A stretch of 64,000 nucleotides of DNA from Rhizopus sp. PT2906. Taxonomy: Eukaryota; Mucoromycota; Mucoromycetes; Mucorales; Rhizopodaceae. The position numbers and the translations under genes were made by a program. The notes under the pieces were generated by a model. That model was not told the DNA's origin. It worked only from the letters and a program-made list of their open reading frames with translations, and searched no databases. Shown here piece by piece: positions 35,320 through 47,593 of this stretch; position 1 is the first letter of the stretch; each line of letters opens with the position of its first letter. Location: the NCBI GenBank assembly GCA_025529335.1, contig JAMYHX010000001.1:248001-312000 (forward strand), given 5' to 3'.

Positions 35320-36772
35320 TTAAAGCTTATTATCTACAAGGCCATCAGGGCCCTCCTTAATGCTAAAGTACAGAGCAACAATCATGATAACTGTGAATTT
35401 TAGCCAGCGCCAAAGAGCGTATATCAGTCTCTTTATGAAGCCAGTTGTATGTGCCGTTTCTTCTTTCCGTGCGGTTAGAGTACTGTTAGTAACCCCTGTC
35501 CGGTTACTGATGACTGAAGGTGGAACTGAAGGCGATACTTCCTTCTTCAGTGGTTGTTCGGGTCTGTACTTGGTCTCTAGAGTTTTTAGTCGCTCTAGTA
35601 CTTCGTTGATCGTATCAACATCCAATATAGCTGCATTTACCACGATAGATTCTATAGCAGAGTTACAGTCTGGTGATTGGTTGTATATGGACAATGTTGA
35701 CAGCAGATTCTCTTTATCTTTCTCCATTGCAACACTATCAAAGGATAGCTGAGAACTATCTTTCCATTGTGCCTTGTCTAATTCTGTAAATAAGTTATTT
35801 TGTATTCTTATATCTTCCATATGCTGTAAGAATGAGGGTGATCTGCTACTACTATTACTACTGTGCAACAATTCATTGTTATCGCTGCTTGTGATAGACA
35901 ACGCATCTCCTGTTGCAAGTAAGCCATCATCTCGTAATCGAGCGATAACATCTTGGCAGTTCTCAAGTGATGAACTGAGCTCCTTTATGTGTTGCTGTTG
36001 TAGCTTAAAGTCATTAAGCAATTGCGCATGTTCAGACGTCATGAGCTGAGATTGATAAAACCGCTGTCTTAGATCATATAAATCCTTTGTGGCAGCCTTA
36101 AATTCGCTTTCTAGCTGTGATTTTGATTCAGCCACTTGCTCGCTTTCCTCCTGTAGCTTTTCCATCTTACAGAATAGCACTTCTTTTAGATTTTGATCAA
36201 AGGTATCTATGCATGATAGTAGGGGATTAGGTGTTTTTGCAGTAACAATGAGATGCTTGTGTAATTACCATTTTTAGGTATTTCAGAACAGAGTTGAGTC
36301 TTATGCTGAAGATTTTCGATTTTTAAGGTAGCATCCATCAGATTCTCTTGTAAAAACAGATTTTCGTTTTCCAGTGTTTGAAGCTTTTTCTTGTTGATAT
36401 GCTCTTGTTTTTTATTGTTTGAAACGATCTCTTCTAGTTCTTTGGATAACTTTACTGTTTCTTCTTCCAAGCTTGCAATCACCTTTTGATCCTCATCATT
36501 ATGATATTTTCTTTTCTCGTCCAAAATGGTTTTTGAGTTACATGGGGTTGGGTATGGGGCAATGTTGGGGTCATCAGTATATGAAAATGCTATACATTAA
36601 TCTATTATTATAGTTGATCTAGAATTATCCGATAAAGACTAAAGGTACCTTCCATCTTCTTGTCTGTATTTTCATAAGCATTTAGAAATGGAGATGACCA
36701 CTCTGGAAAGTCTATTGACTGAGATGATTTTGGTGATAAAGGGGGTGAAGAAGGAACATCAACAGATATCAT
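35320..36772 (-). CDS. Coiled-coil, C-terminally membrane-anchored protein
   Basis: Not assigned to a named family. Three exons starting at 36772 ('MISVDVPSSPPLSPKSSQSI'). Seen: a Ser/Pro-rich start; long coiled-coil stretches ('EEETVKLSKELEEIVSNNKK', 'EKLQEESEQVAESKSQLESE'); a Ser-rich linker; and a C-terminal hydrophobic segment 'FTVIMIVALYFSIKEG' with basic residues before it, leaving a short tail. The layout is that of a tail-anchored organelle tether or golgin-like protein; this is inference. It is convergent with the nucleoporin gene. Confidence 0.7.
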
Positions 36773-37536
36773 GGAAATAATAAAGTTACGAAAAAAAAAA
36801 GAGATTAAAATTACTAAAGAATGACGAGGGTTTTTATTCAGACATTTTCAAATACAGGAATAGGGTTAGTCATCTGTTCAAAAGAGTACAAAACCCTGAA
36901 GGCTTGATACAGTACACACACACAAAATCACATAAAAGGTTGTCTACATCAATATTGTTTCAGTATTGATCATGCTTTGAAAAATTGTGTAATACAACAC
37001 ACCCAAAAGTTCAAAGGGATTCACAAAGGTCCTTTTATATTTATGTTTTGTTAAAGAATCAAGTTGTAAATAAAATTTGGCTTGAGTCTTTCTTGTTTGT
37101 ATGAAAAAGTTGGATATAAACGGTACGAATGAAATAGGAAAAAATCTTTGGAGTAATTTACTCAAGAGAGGGTCATCTGATGAAATAAAAAGTCGTATGT
37201 CCACCAGATGAGTGCATTCATCTCCACTTCTTTTTTTTTATTTTCATCTTTATTTGTCTAAACTGAAGCATAAACAAAAGAGCTCACTGTTGATCTATTT
37301 GAACTTTAAAAACCTATCCCATCTTGTTTGTTTTACTCGGGAATAAAGCATACTATGGCATATTCCTATTGTCAATAAAACACGTCCTTACTCATCTGTT
37401 TCATCTTTTGGTAGTACGACCACCTATTCTTTCAAATTACGCTCCATTTGATGAAATAACGGCAAGTCTGTATTACAATATGATCGAACTTTAACAAGTA
37501 GCCTCATGAACGACGTCTCAAAGGACTATGGGGCTT

Positions 37537-37573
<37 letters not shown>

Positions 37574-37947
37574 ACAATTTAAGTCATCCGATTGGTCTTC
37601 TGCTCTTCCTCTTTTCTTTTAATATAAATGCAATTACGCTTTATTATGTGTCGCCCTACGCTTTATTCACAAATGAACAGTTGATCTAAAGCAATGTTTT
37701 ATATCACTACTTTATAAAATGCAAGCAAAAATAAAGAACCATGATAATTATCTCAAGAAATACATTATTTTTCTATTTATTTTCACACGTGAAATGTAGA
37801 AAACTTATCTACTACACGCATTATGCATGCATGTATTAAGAAAATGATTTCATAACACAACCTCAAGTTTGCTGATTCATGAAAAGGAAAACAAACGAAA
37901 ATATATGTGAGATCCATGATTCGTTATTAGTCATTGCACTTTACACT
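36773..37947. other. Intergenic, AT-rich
   Basis: 1.2 kb with an AT-dinucleotide run at about 37544-37570 and no supported gene. A minus-strand frame at 36944-37204 lacks coding signature. Confidence 0.4.
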
Positions 37948-38593
37948 TTATTCGCACACTGACAGAAAAATAATAATTCCAGACAACAAAATGAAACAAT
38001 AAAGAAATGATTAGTAAATCAGTTATTTACATTGATATTAAGTACTTGCACTATAAAGAAGAGGATTTATAAGAGAAAAAGAAAAGCAAGAAAAATGAGT
38101 AAACATTAGAGAGATTATTAATATCTTACCTGAAGTGTACTATAATGGGTCAACGATAACTAGCTCGGAGAAGGTAGCGAGGAAAGAGAAGAGCAAGGAA
38201 GAGAGAGAGCAAGAGAGAGCGGCTAAATGAGCGGAAGGGATTGAAAAAGTAGATGGGACCAAAGTTTGGTAAGAACCAAACTGTCCCCAGCCAACACTAG
38301 GTTAGTTTCGATTGTGATCTATAATACTACATGTCAGTTTCTTACCAGAATAAAGAATATAACATACCTTAGGGTTAACTGGGGAATAGCTGATCTTAAT
38401 TTGGTCGAAAGAAGAAAAGAAAAGAAGTCAAGATCAGATTATTTAACTTTTTCAGTTACGCGTTATTCATAAGTGTTGACCACATTTATCTTTTCTCAAA
38501 AAGACAAAATTCATTGCCATTTTAATAATAAAGAAAGGATTGATAATCAGTTAAGGTGTATTTGTTATTGAGCTTAGCATTGTGTGCGAATAA
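37948..38593. mobile_element. MITE-like element, longer copy
   Basis: 646 bp bounded by perfect 12-bp terminal inverted repeats TTATTCGCACAC (37948-37959) and GTGTGCGAATAA (38582-38593). Its left end and its right 220 bp align with the shorter copy at 52111-52418. It carries no coding sequence. Homology may extend a few bases past the repeats, so the exact ends and target duplication are uncertain. Confidence 0.6.
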
Positions 38594-39027
38594 CTTCTGA
38601 AAATGGTGCATCTTCAGGTCTTTCTCCAATGGCTTTCTCCTCCTCCTCTGCTCTCTCAACATATGTCGGCCAAATACTTTTTAGTTCCCTTATTACTCGG
38701 TTTCCTTCGCTTCTCTCCTTCATTTTTTTCCCTTTGATCTCAAAAGGGGTTTTAGATTCTATGTACCTTTTTTGACCTGGTCTAGGCGGGACGAAATTAG
38801 ATTGTTTCAGTGCGCCCATAGCAATCATTTATTTGTTTAATCGTATCTTTCAGGTCACTAAATATTCAGTCTCAGCCACTAGACAACTACAGTCATTTGC
38901 ACAGTCGTATTTAGATCTTAATCAGTAGATCTTCTCTCAACTTTACAAATTATTGATTCTTTACTGCTTTAATCACATCTTTTTTTTTTAAAAAAAAAGG
39001 CAAACATTTACTACAGCTACGATTACT
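38594..39027. other. Region between MITE and gag-like gene
   Basis: A minus-strand frame of 84 codons at 38574-38828 ('PPRPGQKRYIESKTPFEIKG') looks codon-like but is unrecognised and overlaps the MITE end. The rest is AT-rich, with a T/A tract near 38980-38998. Confidence 0.35.
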
Positions 39028-39930
39028 ATGTCTGCTACTCATTCTTCTCACTCTTCTCACCCTACTGATTGCACATCAAGCACTGCTTCTGCTATACTTG
39101 CCAAATCACTGGCAATGTCCGAACGCCTGACAGATAACATTAGGAAGCTTAGGCTACGAATGCTAGAAGAGGAAGATCCAGCCAGGCTTGAGTCGCTTAA
39201 GAGGAAGGTTGAGATATTGTTCGATATTTATATATCCGTTGAGGATGATATTGCTTTAGCAAAGACTAGGACAAGTGAAGAGGGTAAATCCCACGCCAAT
39301 ACACCACAGCTAGCTTCGGCTAAGGTTATTAAACCCCCAGTTCCTGCTACGAGCATTCCACCATTTAGGTTGATCCATGATGGCTCGTTCAATGTAAAAT
39401 ATTGATGCCGACAAGGTGACCCCAGAAGAAGTCGATAGCGATAAGGAGTTCAAGACAATACACGACTTCTTACACAAGTTTGAGCCCACACTGCAGAACT
39501 ACGGCGTCGATATGGATAAAGAATGGTTCAAATACCTTGAAGTATCCATCAACAATGGGTAAAATCCTAAAAGCATTAGCTGGTTGACACACAAAGCCAA
39601 TCAAGCAGAGTTCAAGTCGTCTACATGGCAAGCAATCCGTGACATGCTTGTTGTTAAATTTGGGGAGCCATTCAGTCACCAAGAATATAAAGAGAAATTG
39701 ATGAGGTGAAGACAGCGTAATGAGGAGCACTTACATCCCTAAATATTCACCGTTAAGCTGTCTGCATTTGAACAGTTCCTCCCTGTAGTCTTCGTAAGTG
39801 ATAGTTTGCCCAAACTTACTAATGAGGAGTTCTTGGATGTGCTTCCATTTGGATGTCTTAAAATCGCTAGACTGGCTGTTGCGATTAAATCAATTGATGC
39901 TGCGTTCATCTTGGCCGTTGTAGATCGCTA
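39028..39930 (+). pseudogene. Gag-like retroelement gene, broken copy
   Basis: An intact first part 39028-39405 (125 codons, 'MSATHSSHSSHPTDCTSSTA') runs into a frameshift at the stop, after which the frame continues as 'DKEFKTIHDFLHKFEPTLQN', 'KEWFKYLEVSINNG', stop, 'WQAIRDMLVVKFGEPFSHQE' and further stops. The W-x-x-[IM]-x-x-x-x-x-x-K-F-G-x-P block resembles retrotransposon Gag proteins. It is homologous to the inverted copy at 39887-40549 ('PFRxx...SxNxxY' shared). Confidence 0.6.
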
Positions 39931-40549
39931 ATCTCAGGTATCTGTACCAATCATTCTCGATATCGACGCGAAAGTATGCAAATATCACCTCAAACCCGAT
40001 TAAGAAGTCGCATACCGTTTTAAACACGTTATTGTTATCGATTTCAGGAAGCGCTTCGTCTTGGTCATAATAATTGATATTGTAGGAAGCGGTGTCGAGC
40101 ACCCGGAAAGGTAGAATATTTTCCATGAGTACATCAGGCTTGGAAACATTGGTTGCAGCTGGTTGTTGTTTTACTGACTTGGTTTGGCGGCTGCTGTTCC
40201 AAGATTTCTGGGATTGAGCAATACGCTCCTCAATGATGACAATTATTCTACGAATGCGGGAGATTTTCTCATCAATCTCTTTATATTTGCTATCGTCGCT
40301 TTCATCTAATTTAGCGAGGATGAGTTTCTCCATACTTTCAGCTGACTGGATGTAAAGAGATTCCCAACGAGCAGGCTCATTTTCGAATCTGTTCCTGCTG
40401 TTGGAACTCGAACTGGAATTCTTAATGGGCATTTTTTGCGCCCCTTCCTCCTCAGCGATGGCCAGGCTACTGTTGCCGGCAGAGTCCTCACGAGGGAAAC
40501 TGTCCCTAGAAGGGCGAGGATGAGCACGAGCATATCGAGTGTTGGTCAT
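39887..40549 (-). pseudogene. Gag-like gene, inverted truncated copy
   Basis: Open frame from the ATG at 40549 ('MTNTRYARAHPRPSRDSFPR') with a Ser/Arg-rich start, a coiled-coil stretch ('EKISRIRRIIVIIEERIAQS') and 'ILPFRVLDTASYNINYYDQD', 'NDWYRYLRLAIYNGQDE', which aligns with the plus-strand copy up to 'EVSINNG'. It stops where the opposite copy ends, so it lacks the later Gag core. No RT, protease or integrase is found nearby. Confidence 0.55.
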
Positions 40550-40833
40550 TGACTTGATAGTAGTTGTTTGCTGCTTGAAGAAAATATAGTATTTAAAATA
40601 GTAAAGAGTTAACTGCTGACAATCACTATTTTTACAAAAGTCAGAAAAGAACAAGTGAATGAAGAGACGTCCTTTATAAATATTGCTGATAATATCTGAT
40701 GCCGCCTTATTTGCTAAATTTCAATTGATAAAGAGAGAGAGAGAGAGACAGCAGACATGGCATGAGTATATTTATTGTAAATGCTTGCTTTATATTATAC
40801 AGAATAGTCAATGGCTTAAAAACACCTCTTGTT

Positions 40834-43398
40834 TTATCCAAAGACATCATCTCCTCTACCCAACATAACTAAATCGTATATTATCATGAACACGATAGCA
40901 ATTGTCAACGCTGTGCATACAATGATAGCCAAATAAAATGGGTTGAACCATCGTGTAGTTTTGAACGCTATAAATCGACCATTATTCTCACCGTCTTCTT
41001 TCTTTTCAACGTGTATAACTGCAGCACCCTCAGGTGCAACCACAGAAGATCTAAAGGAAAGGGCACTTGCAAGCATGGACGAGCGTCGGAGTGACCTTAT
41101 TGATGGTGAACCTGGCGTTGAGGCATGGCTTATTTCTGGTGTTGTTGGTACAGCGAGCATATCTATATTGGGAGATGTACCATCTTTATGCTTATATTTT
41201 GGAGACATATAGGGTGGACTTTTTGGAGTACTGGTTGGTGATAGTGTACTTCTTGCGAGTTGTGGACTGGATTCCTTTGTGTCCTTGGTAAGCCTATCAT
41301 TTTCATAAGTAGGATGTGAGATACCCAAGCCATTTATAGCTCCGCTTTGGCTAATCACTGTGTTGGAGGAAGGGGTAGATAGAGATTGATTTGGATATAG
41401 AGGTTTCAAATGGCTATTAGGTGAATGCGTAATAGGCTTGCTGCCTGGTGAGTTGAGTATGTTTGATCCTTTTTGGTCGTCGATAGATGCTATATCACTG
41501 TAGATAATGGCAGGTACTACGGATTTATCCATATTAGGAGAATACACAATTACTGAATTCTCGACATGACTTGCTCTTGAGTGCTTTATACTTGATCTTC
41601 GGATTGAAATAGAATAATTGTCTTCTGGGTTATACATGCGAACGTCGTTATCATCAGGATGCTTTATGGCTGACAAAGGACTTTTCAAGTGCGGTGGTAT
41701 AGGTGAGGTTGATTTTAAATCTTGACCATCATTGTCAGGCACAACTGGTTCTACAGTTGCTTCATATTTTCTTGAAACAAAGTAAAGGATAAAAGGTAAA
41801 ATAAAGTTTACAGTCTGTCAAAAGTAAAGAAAAGAGTAAGTATGTTTTAAAAGGAACGAAAGAATATTACTGATTGAAAAAACAAGCTGCTCCAGTTTTG
41901 TATTGTACCAATATAGTCTTTTGTTTGGAGCGGACTAAAATAAACTTTTTGTTAGTACGAGGGATTATCACTCTCTTGTACTCGTATTGCATACATGCAA
42001 ACTATCCATGGCAGAAAGTTTGACCAAAATATTGCCCATGATCTACTACAGATTTCTCCTCTGAGAAGATTCGATCTGATGACTATGGTAAATACTGGAA
42101 TCGAAGTGACTAATGCAGAAACAGGAAAAAGGTATGCTGTTACTAACGAAGCAGTAGAGCCTACAATGTAACATTAGTACTACATATACATAAACAAAAT
42201 AAACACTACCATTTTGACTAAGAATTGATAATATATCACTGGATGCAGTCATTTGATATGCCATTGCTCCAAGTACACCTAAAAATGATGGTTGATATCT
42301 ATAAAGTTTGAAATGGCTTGTATATTTTACCAAGTACGAGATAAAATATTGTAGAGATAATAATAGAGACCCACATGCATTTATGAATATTAACGTTTGG
42401 CTTTAGGCTGTTTACCCAAGATGGAATCTACACAAGAAAGAGTTAGATATGTAGAGTATTCAAAAACAAGGAGCGTAATTACTGTTGTTATGTAACTATA
42501 ATTGAAAATAACGATTCCTAGAACCATTGTAGAATTACCTCCGTTCGCAGGCAGTAATTCTGGTTTCAATCCTTCCTGGCAAAAGGCAACACACCATTGT
42601 ATTATAATGGCGGTCAATACGATAAAGGACGTCATTTGAATAGCAATATTTTCAACCAAGCTGAAAAATCCTAAAGGAATGACCAATACTGCTGTCAAGA
42701 GAAACCCGAATGTAAAGATGTAGTAGTCTTCAGATGGAAATGGGGAGTTGCCACCAGCACTAGTAGCATTACTTACACAAAACCAACCACCAGGAGAGAC
42801 ACCAAGACCACAAGTGCCTTTGAATATGGTAATAAACATGCTATCAAATGTCTTGTATGATAATTGAGTGTTAGTTATCAAAAAGAATGAACAAGTACAT
42901 ACTTGTGCAGCGAGAATAATACTTGCAACATTGACAGCTTGAAGTGCCAGATACAATAGAACTTGGAAAACGTAGTGATATTTTTTTCCGAGGTAAACTT
43001 GTGCTATAGTTGTTAATTCAACTTTTGACTATATAGAGGATAAATCAATTGATATCTTTTGAATAATCTATCATACGCTACCTGGAACTTTTCATTTCCT
43101 TTGATATTGGACAATGCTTCACACACAAAGAGAGCAGAACAACCAGAAAGAATGGCTATTATAATAAATATGAAGACAGGAGCAACCCAACCGGACTACA
43201 CGAGCATATATTAGCAACTTATGTCGACAGAAGCATCATTGACTTACTTGTTGAAATAGTGGTGGAATAGTAGACAGACCGGGCCCCTATAAGGTTGTTA
43301 TCAGTGTTTTTACAAGAAATTGTATTCTTACTTACAGTCATCGATGATACCAAGAGAGCTGTGCTTCCAAAGCTGCCAATACCTTTCACTTCCGACAT
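40834..43398 (-). CDS. Amino-acid transporter, AAAP family
   Basis: Multi-span membrane transporter for amino acids. Multiple exons; the start at 43398 ('MSEVKGIGSFGSTALLVSSM') is preferred over an in-frame ATG at 43467, because the family begins shortly before the G-S-x-x-L-L-V-S-x-M-T-G-P-G helix. Seen: successive hydrophobic helices ('VFIFIIIAILSGCSALFVCE', 'FLLTAVLVIPLGFFSLVENI', 'FIVLTAIIIQWCVAFCQEG', 'VLGVLGAMAYQM', 'VNFILPFILYFVSRKYEATV'). A long hydrophilic Ser/Pro-rich domain of about 270 residues follows, and then one more membrane segment near the C-terminus ('FYLAIIVCTALTIAIVFMII'). The tail architecture is unusual for bacterial or animal members. Substrate unknown. Confidence 0.82.
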
Positions 43399-44737
43399 GC
43401 TGATGTTATATATGTCTAGAAAATACGAAAAAGTTGAATAATGACAAGTCCTATTTATATGCTCCATTTTGGTTTTCGCCTTTTTGCCGGTACCGCACTA
43501 AGTTTAGTAAATAAGACCATATTTGGGATATAACTCTAGTATTTTCTGTTTCAAAATCTAATCATGTTACACGAGTATCTCATTCATCTTGCATTATATG
43601 TTACTGTAGTAACCAATTCTGCAAAGGGTCCATGTACACAAGCACATACAGAAAATAGTGGGAAATCATATGTTCAATACGTATACAAAAAGCGAGTCTT
43701 CACTTGCTTACCTTGGTTTGATGTTCAAGTAAATAAAAGAATATCAAAACAAATATACACAAATAACGATCTTTCAGCGTTTCACCGAATGCAAGTTGGA
43801 TAAAACGTGGACAATTTAAGGGAGTAATATCTTGAAGTATCTATTGCATCTGCTTTTAATGAATAAAGGAAAATCAATTCTTTCTAACAATGGTAATATA
43901 TTCAACAATCTATGTATGCAAACAATAGGGCATCGTTAATAGACGGGAATATTGTAAGCAACAGATAGACTGATAGTATGTATATACCTGGGATTTCTAC
44001 CAAAATACTTTGTAGAATGTGAAACGTTGATGTCATTGGTACACACTAAACAAAGAGAAAAAAAATCCAGATGCAGAATAAATGAATAAAAACGAGCAAG
44101 TCGGCTAAATAGGGTACAGTAGCTAATTAGGAATTCATTGATTGAATTAGCTTTACCTATTATGCGATTCACGCATGCTGACTAAAATAAGCAACACCTG
44201 TAACCAAGCGACTTATAAAAAAGATATGGTATCTTTAGTAAGTTTGATCTTCAAGACTGTTCATCTTGTTGTGGTAATACTTGTGATTCTCTTTTCTGAG
44301 ATAGACATACTTTCATCAAGTGTTTGATATTAAAGTAGTCAGGATTTGAATCGAGTGTATTTACAATGAATTTTTTAATTTGAGAACATAATTGATGGGA
44401 AAGAGGCGGTTATTCGGGTCATTGTATTCGATCCCTACAGGTTTTATGTGCTCTCCAAGACAATGAATACAACTTATGGTTAGATCAGACATTTTAACAA
44501 TGATTTCTGTTTTTAATGTTTAATATATGCATATGAATGTAATTTAATGCAGTGTCAGATAATGTGGCTTTCTGAAAGCAATAACAGCAACGTCATGCTG
44601 AGTACATTACTGATACGGCTAATGTTAATGGTTGTCTTTTGGTGTGATGAATACATATTGTAAGAATGTTTAAAAGGATCGTATTTCTAGCTTGCAGTTG
44701 ATCAACAAAGATGTAGATTATTACTATATTTGGGATA
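43399..44737. other. Intergenic, transporter 5' side to Fanzor relic
   Basis: AT-rich. Short frames at 43564-43803 (+) and 43936-44172 (-) lack signatures. No RNA gene is seen. Confidence 0.4.
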
Positions 44738-45385
44738 TTGAATGCATTTGCCTTAGTACTTAACTGGCCTCTTTGCTCGAACAGACATACACGGCCGTCA
44801 CTTCAAGGACAATTTTTATCGGTACAACGCCGTCTTTGGGATGCGACATTGTTTCAGCTGAGGAGCGTAATGTCAACAGTAACAGAGATAAATTTAAAGC
44901 ATTTCAGATTCACGATACCCTTTATCATTGTCAAGAACCTCTACTCCCAGTTGAGAATAACGTATCTTCATAGGCTGCTCAGAGACAATCAGAAAGGAAT
45001 GGAAATTTGGACCACGAGATTATAAGTATCCGTTCAGCTATGCTTTCCCGGCCCAATCCCTTCGCACGTATTTGCCGTCATGCGTAGGAAATATTGAGCA
45101 ACCATGAAAGCTCCAATACCAAGCGCAAAACTAGTCAATTAAATAACATCTCAATTACTGGATCAAAGCGAAGAGTACACTCTGTCCTCAAGTGTGAATC
45201 TTGTGGTACGGTGTGGAATCGCGATATGAACAGTGCATTAAATATAATATCTTTGATTGCAAATCAAAACATGACAATGAAAGTCTTCCCTCCCTTCACA
45301 AGATCTTCAAAGACTAATGGTTCCGTGGATTTAATGCGCTGCCCATAACGGCACTGCATTCCTTAACGCCTCGCTAAGTATAAAG
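44738..45385 (+). pseudogene. Fanzor C-terminal remnant, second copy
   Basis: C-terminal region of a TnpB-like nuclease. 44738-44890 reads 'RPSLQGQFLSVQRRLWDATL', resembling the segment before the zinc ribbon, then frame breaks. From 45094 'KRKTSQLNNISITGSKRRVH' leads into 'SVLKCESCGTVWNRDMNSAL', the CxxC half of the ribbon and the RuvC-III Asp. The first CxxC of the ribbon is missing. The sequence around and after the stop (45347-45376) is nearly identical to the inverted copy at 6136-6163. Not functional. Confidence 0.7.
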
Positions 45386-45599
45386 TGAATAATGAATTAT
45401 TAGTTTTCTAGCTAAAGGCTAGATCAAAAATGAACGAGAGTATATTTTTAACAATGAAGCAAGTTTTTTATTGGGATAATATAATACATGATGACTTTTA
45501 ATGATTTATGCTGATTATATAATACGTAATGTATATTTGTACATGATTTCAAAGGAGTATATGAATATATACATATGTGTATATTTGTAAAAGATATAT

Positions 45600-46031
45600 T
45601 TAACAGGCTGATACAGGAATCAAATAACCATAATCTTCCTCTTCTTCTTCTTTATATTTATAATGTGTTGATAGTCCAGTAAAGAATAACGGTCCTTCTG
45701 ATAGTACCTTGGTATTGATTGACAAATTTGGCTTGTTACGAGATTTCTTGGTAGAAGATGAATTTTCAACTGGCGAATTGAGTACACGTCTTCTTGAGTT
45801 AGGTATTACAGATAGATCGAGGGGTGCAATGGGTGGTCTGTTGCCGTTGCATTGTTGCTGCTTCTGTGGAATAGCGGAGGATTTTATTGGTTCATTGTCT
45901 AAACCTGGCATTGGCCGGAAGGTATATTTTATACAGGGTGTAATATATGCAAAGTAGGATCTATCGTACTCCTCTGAACTGTATGTATAGTAAATAGTAT
46001 CTATAGGTTCAAATGTAACAGTCTTCTTCAT
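45600..46031 (-). CDS. Small protein with RVxF-type motif
   Basis: 143 residues from the ATG at 46031; an in-frame ATG at 46106 would add 25 hydrophobic/aromatic residues. The N-terminus 'MKKTVTFEPIDTIYYTYSSE' contains K-T-V-T-F, fitting the PP1-docking consensus [RK]-x-[VI]-x-[FW], followed by EEYDRS. The middle is Pro/Asn/Ser-rich with a basic cluster ('NSRRRVLN', 'KKSRNKP'), and an EEEEED run lies near the C-terminus. It may be a phosphatase regulator or a small adaptor; function not established. Confidence 0.55.
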   Translation of the reverse strand: MKKTVTFEPIDTIYYTYSSEEYDRSYFAYITPCIKYTFRPMPGLDNEPIKSSAIPQKQQQCNGNRPPIAPLDLSVIPNSRRRVLNSPVENSSSTKKSRNKPNLSINTKVLSEGPLFFTGLSTHYKYKEEEEEDYGYLIPVSAC

Positions 46032-47593
46032 GTTGTATGTGTATGTAATTGGGTTGTGATATAAAGAAAGAAAACGATAAAAACATTGGATCTTTTTATA
46101 TTCCAATTTTTAGTCTAAATCTATTTTTAGATTTTGTTATGTACAACAAAATAACCAATCATAATTCAGTCCGTTTCTATTTTTAAAAGCAAAGAAAAAC
46201 ACTGAAAACGATCAAACCAAACAATTTATAAGCCAAGAATTCTGCTATTGGTTTTCATTGTTCAAAAGATCTACTAAAAAAACAGCGCCACTCTTGGTAA
46301 CTCTTACTATTTGATTATGCTTGAAGAAGCCACATCTAATAGATGCTCATGTATGGCCTCCACGTCATATTTTGCCGAGGTTAAATAACTTCACATTGTA
46401 TGTGGCTTAATAACGCTATGATATGTACTTGTATTAAAACACCATTATTTGGCTTATAAGTATCTTTCTTGGCAGAACTAAGCTTTTATTAATTGATGAA
46501 TTACGTAGTACATTTAAAGTCTTTATAATGATGTGAATGCTTGGAAACATGTCTGAAAAGAAAAACATGCCCGTATACAAAGGATTGTGTGTCGCTTCTA
46601 TTCACAATGAAAATAGAATACACTCCGACAAAGTAGGACACCGCTCAGCTTTGCCAGGCTCTTATTTTCAGAAAATCTTTTTCCAAAAACGAAGTTGCAC
46701 ATCGCTAATACTTTTTTATATGAAGCCAAAGCCTAAACTTCATTAATGTGAGAATCATCTCAGTTTAGATATTTAAAGAATCTCTTTCGTTTATTTAAAA
46801 TAAGTAAGAACTAATCTCATGATCGTTCAGAATTATTAAGGGTAGAAAAAACAAACAACTAAAAGCAGAAAGGCCAAGTGTGGAGGACCGGAGTATGTCG
46901 AGTTTTATGGCAACGGAGGACAAAGGAAGGGCGTGGGGCTGGTGCAGATGAAGACTATCAACTCAGCTACGCACCCTACAACTACCGCCAACACAGACGA
47001 AGTGGTAATAATAGCCGAATGTCCAAAAATGACCAATCTGTTGTGAAAGCATAACGTAGCATGGTATACGTATGAGTTACAGGTAGGACATTATCTAATT
47101 TTGTAACTTTGGATAATCAACCGTAACTGATAGTGGTTTTTTAACTTTCTTGGTCTGTGCAAGACACATGCATTTTCCAAATCTAAAGCATCCAAGGTAA
47201 CGTTCCAGCTTGCTAAGCTGTATCATGTCTACAAGAGTAAGCTTTGCTTTGTGGCCTATTACTTTATACCCGGTGGGAATAAGGACATTGTGCGTGATTC
47301 ATAAAAATTCTTTTGTGAAAAAGCGTCTCCTCCCGATATCAAATGAAATGACTCAACCATATCACGTTAAATGATTAACAGATTTTTATTTAAATAATTA
47401 AAACCTCAACTGGACGCACGATTGAAATATTACATCTTTCCCGTTTGAGGCAGCTCATAAAGGAAGGATAGTGGTGACTAAAAAACCCTTTTGGGATCAA
47501 GGGTAAAAATGCTTTGACACTGATGCCAAGAGTAAAATTCGCTTGCTGGCAAATTAAATATCGTATATGTAGAAGCTTTGTCGTACAAAATAT
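46032..47593. other. Intergenic before mariner/Fanzor relic
   Basis: Mostly AT-rich. A GC-richer patch at about 46880-47030 reads as open in more than one frame but matches no family I know. A 69-codon frame at 46537-46746 is also unrecognised. Confidence 0.35.

Noticed and set aside
36944..37204. 86-codon minus-strand frame
   Set aside because: Composition fits random AT-rich sequence and no motif is present.
37544..37570. AT dinucleotide run as a replication origin
   Set aside because: A plain microsatellite; no further support for an origin.
38574..38828. 84-codon minus-strand frame as a real gene
   Set aside because: It overlaps the MITE end and matches no family; kept only as part of the spacer description.
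43564..43803. 79-codon plus-strand frame upstream of the transporter
   Set aside because: No domain, no homologous feature and chance length in AT-rich DNA.
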